Positions 59,704-64,000 of a stretch of 64,000 bases of DNA are shown here, piece after piece. The stretch spans positions 3,301,001 to 3,365,000 of the forward strand of contig NZ_CP096563.1 in assembly GCF_023221595.1 (NCBI RefSeq), written 5' to 3'. Position 1 is the stretch's first letter. Each line of letters starts with the position of its first letter. The stretch comes from Rhodococcus qingshengii JCM 15477. GTDB lineage: Bacteria; Actinomycetota; Actinomycetes; Mycobacteriales; Mycobacteriaceae. The position numbers and the translations under genes were made by a program. Under the pieces are notes generated by a model. It did no database searches. It was given only the letters and a program-made list of their open reading frames with translations, and was not told where the DNA came from.

Positions 59704-60635
59704 TGATCTTCTCCGGTCAACTCGGCCACCCGTTCTTCAGCATCCGTGTCACCCTCGAGGTCAGCAGCTGCAGCGTTGAGGAACCACTTCAGTCCGTCTT
59801 CGACGCGACCAGCTGCAACGAGGGCATCGGCGTAGGCGTAGAACAGCCGAGCCGCAGCTTCACCGGTACGCGCTGCGTCCAGATCCTTGGTCTGCAGTGT
59901 GACAACTGCCTGATCGAACTGACCGAGATCCATGCGGGCGCCTGCGACGACGATCCTCAACTCAGACGCCTCGTCGCCCGAAAGCAGGGCAGCCTCGTCG
60001 CTACGACCGAGTTCGATCGCGCGTTCGGGTCGACCCAAACCGCGTTCGCAGTCGGCCATGACAGCGATCAGACCCGGTCCGCCAGCCATTCGACGGGCAG
60101 CACGAAGCTCGGAGAGAGCTTCAGCCCATTCACCGGCGTGGTACGCGGTGATTCCGGCAGCTTCACGAACGACCGCAATTCGGCCGGCGCGCTGACGGGC
60201 AGCGCGAGCGTGGAGCAGTGCGAGTTCCGGATCTTCGTCGACGAGCTTGCCCGCCATGACGAGGTGACGCGCAACTGTGTTGGCGTTGTCCTTGTCGAGG
60301 CTGAGCAGATCCCGACGAACGGCCGGGTCCAACTCCGTGGGCTCTACGTTGTCGGGCAAATCCGGTTCGTCAGGTCGTGCTTGCTGACGGTTGCGGTCGC
60401 CGTCGCGTCCACGAGGGGTGAACCCACCCTCGCCGCCGCGACGCTGTCCGCCGTTGAATCCGCCGCCGCGGTTACTGTTTCCAGCACCGCCACGGTTGTT
60501 GTCTCCGGCACCACCGCGGCGGTCTCCGCCTGCAGCGCCGCGTGATCCACGCCCGTCGTTGTCACGACGGGGGCCACCTGATCGAGGCGCTCCTCCCCCA
60601 CGGAAGGACCGACGCTCGTCGCCATTCTCCGACAC
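59700..60635 (-). CDS. Tetratricopeptide-like protein with RGG-rich N terminus (Rv1691-like)
   Basis: About 311 aa from GTG 60635, chosen because AGAGGA lies 6 nt upstream; ATGs at 60641 and 60650 are alternatives but have no usable ribosome site. The first 85 residues are disordered and Gly/Arg/Asn-rich (GGDRRGGAGDNNRGGAG). The rest is helical TPR-like repeats (ELALLHARAARQRAGRIAVV; GEWAEALSELRAARRMAGG). It follows the rRNA operon on the same strand, so readthrough is possible. An RNA-related role is suggested only by the RGG tail. Confidence 0.85.
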   Translation of the reverse strand: MSENGDERRSFRGGGAPRSGGPRRDNDGRGSRGAAGGDRRGGAGDNNRGGAGNSNRGGGFNGGQRRGGEGGFTPRGRDGDRNRQQARPDEPDLPDNVEPTELDPAVRRDLLSLDKDNANTVARHLVMAGKLVDEDPELALLHARAARQRAGRIAVVREAAGITAYHAGEWAEALSELRAARRMAGGPGLIAVMADCERGLGRPERAIELGRSDEAALLSGDEASELRIVVAGARMDLGQFDQAVVTLQTKDLDAARTGEAAARLFYAYADALVAAGRVEDGLKWFLNAAAADLEGDTDAEERVAELTGEDQ

Positions 60636-60658
60636 AGTCATTCCTCTCATACAACGCA

Positions 60659-60692
60659 CGAAAGGGGACCCAATATGTTGGGTCCCCTTTCG
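60659..60692 (-). terminator. Terminator of the rRNA operon
   Basis: A perfect 15-bp stem (60659-60673 and 60678-60692) with a TATG loop, 10 nt beyond the 5S rRNA. The stem is GC-rich inside and A/T-tipped. Confidence 0.88.
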
Positions 60693-60702
60693 GTTAACGG
60701 GT

Positions 60703-60821
60703 GTTCGGCGGTGTCCTACTCTCCCACACCCTGTCGAGTGCAGTACCATCGGCGCTGAAGGGCTTAGCTTCCGGGTTCGGAATGGGACCGGGCGTTTCCC
60801 CTTCGCTATGACCGCCGTAAC
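60703..60821 (-). rRNA. rrf: 5S rRNA
   Basis: 119 nt on the minus strand, starting GTTACGGCGGTCATAGCG and ending TAGGACACCGCCGAAC; the ends pair as the 5S helix I. Internal CCATTCCGAACCCGGAAG is the conserved loop region. Confidence 0.97.
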
Positions 60822-60973
60822 TCTATGAAACTGTCACAGTAACCTTCTTCTGATCACCTGGTTTCACCACCCGTCAACACCAGTTTCTGGTGTTGGGGGA
60901 TGGAGAAAACAGGGTTTCTCATCAGTATCTGTGTGTTGTTTCAGATACCGCACAGTGGACGCGTAGCTTCTTT

Positions 60974-64000
<3,027 letters not shown>

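Overview
The window is chromosomal DNA from a high-GC mycolic-acid actinomycete, most likely a Rhodococcus of the R. erythropolis type. This is inferred from base composition, frequent GTG starts, and gene order that closely follows two Mycobacterium tuberculosis blocks as I remember them: Rv1822-Rv1837 (pgsA2, DUF881/Sbp, gcvH, garA, MerR genes, gcvB, glcB) and Rv1691-Rv1713 (rRNA-proximal genes through recN, steA, pyrG, xerD, parA, scpAB, cmk, der). No phage, insertion sequence or CRISPR array is visible.

Region 1 (1-5 kb): a partial M20 peptidase on the minus strand, two near-identical tandem tRNA-Leu(GAG) genes separated by a terminator and a perfect 21-bp palindrome, then an unusual zinc-ribbon SDR protein, a universal stress protein and a saccharopine-dehydrogenase-like protein. 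Region 2 (5-20.3 kb) is a carbon/glycine and cell-envelope block. Malate synthase G, a VWA/substrate-binding-like membrane protein and a metallophosphoesterase lie on the plus strand. Facing them on the minus strand are a CoA-type NUDIX hydrolase, a CDP-alcohol phosphatidyltransferase, DUF881-Sbp-DUF881, gcvH, garA, ftsR, a bifunctional-nuclease family gene, a second MerR gene, and gcvP behind a tandem glycine riboswitch.

Region 3 (20.4-31 kb): an MprF-like protein with a rhomboid-like N terminus, a two-module membrane protein, an Ag85-like esterase that overlaps it tail to tail, aminopeptidase N, a two-cysteine pyridoxal-kinase/ThiD protein, and a secreted Gly-rich protein coupled to a lipoprotein sortase-F homologue. 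Region 4 (31-42.5 kb) looks accessory. It holds a glutamine amidotransferase, a TetR-like regulator divergent from a five-gene peptide/nickel-type ABC operon with a tiny leader ORF and an operator-like palindrome over the promoter, an SCO6745-like protein, several short membrane proteins of unknown function, and a decayed gene.

Region 5 (42.5-64 kb): tRNA-Pro(GGG), then a long minus-strand housekeeping run for ribosome maturation, chromosome segregation, nucleotide metabolism, cell separation and DNA repair. It ends with an RG-rich tetratricopeptide-like protein downstream of 5S and 23S rRNA; the rRNA operon runs off the right edge.

No clearly new multi-gene system is proven. The best candidates for new biology are the leader-ORF/operator arrangement of the ABC operon, the sortase with an apparently replaced catalytic Arg, the SDR protein lacking the usual catalytic Tyr, and the palindrome between duplicated tRNA-Leu genes.
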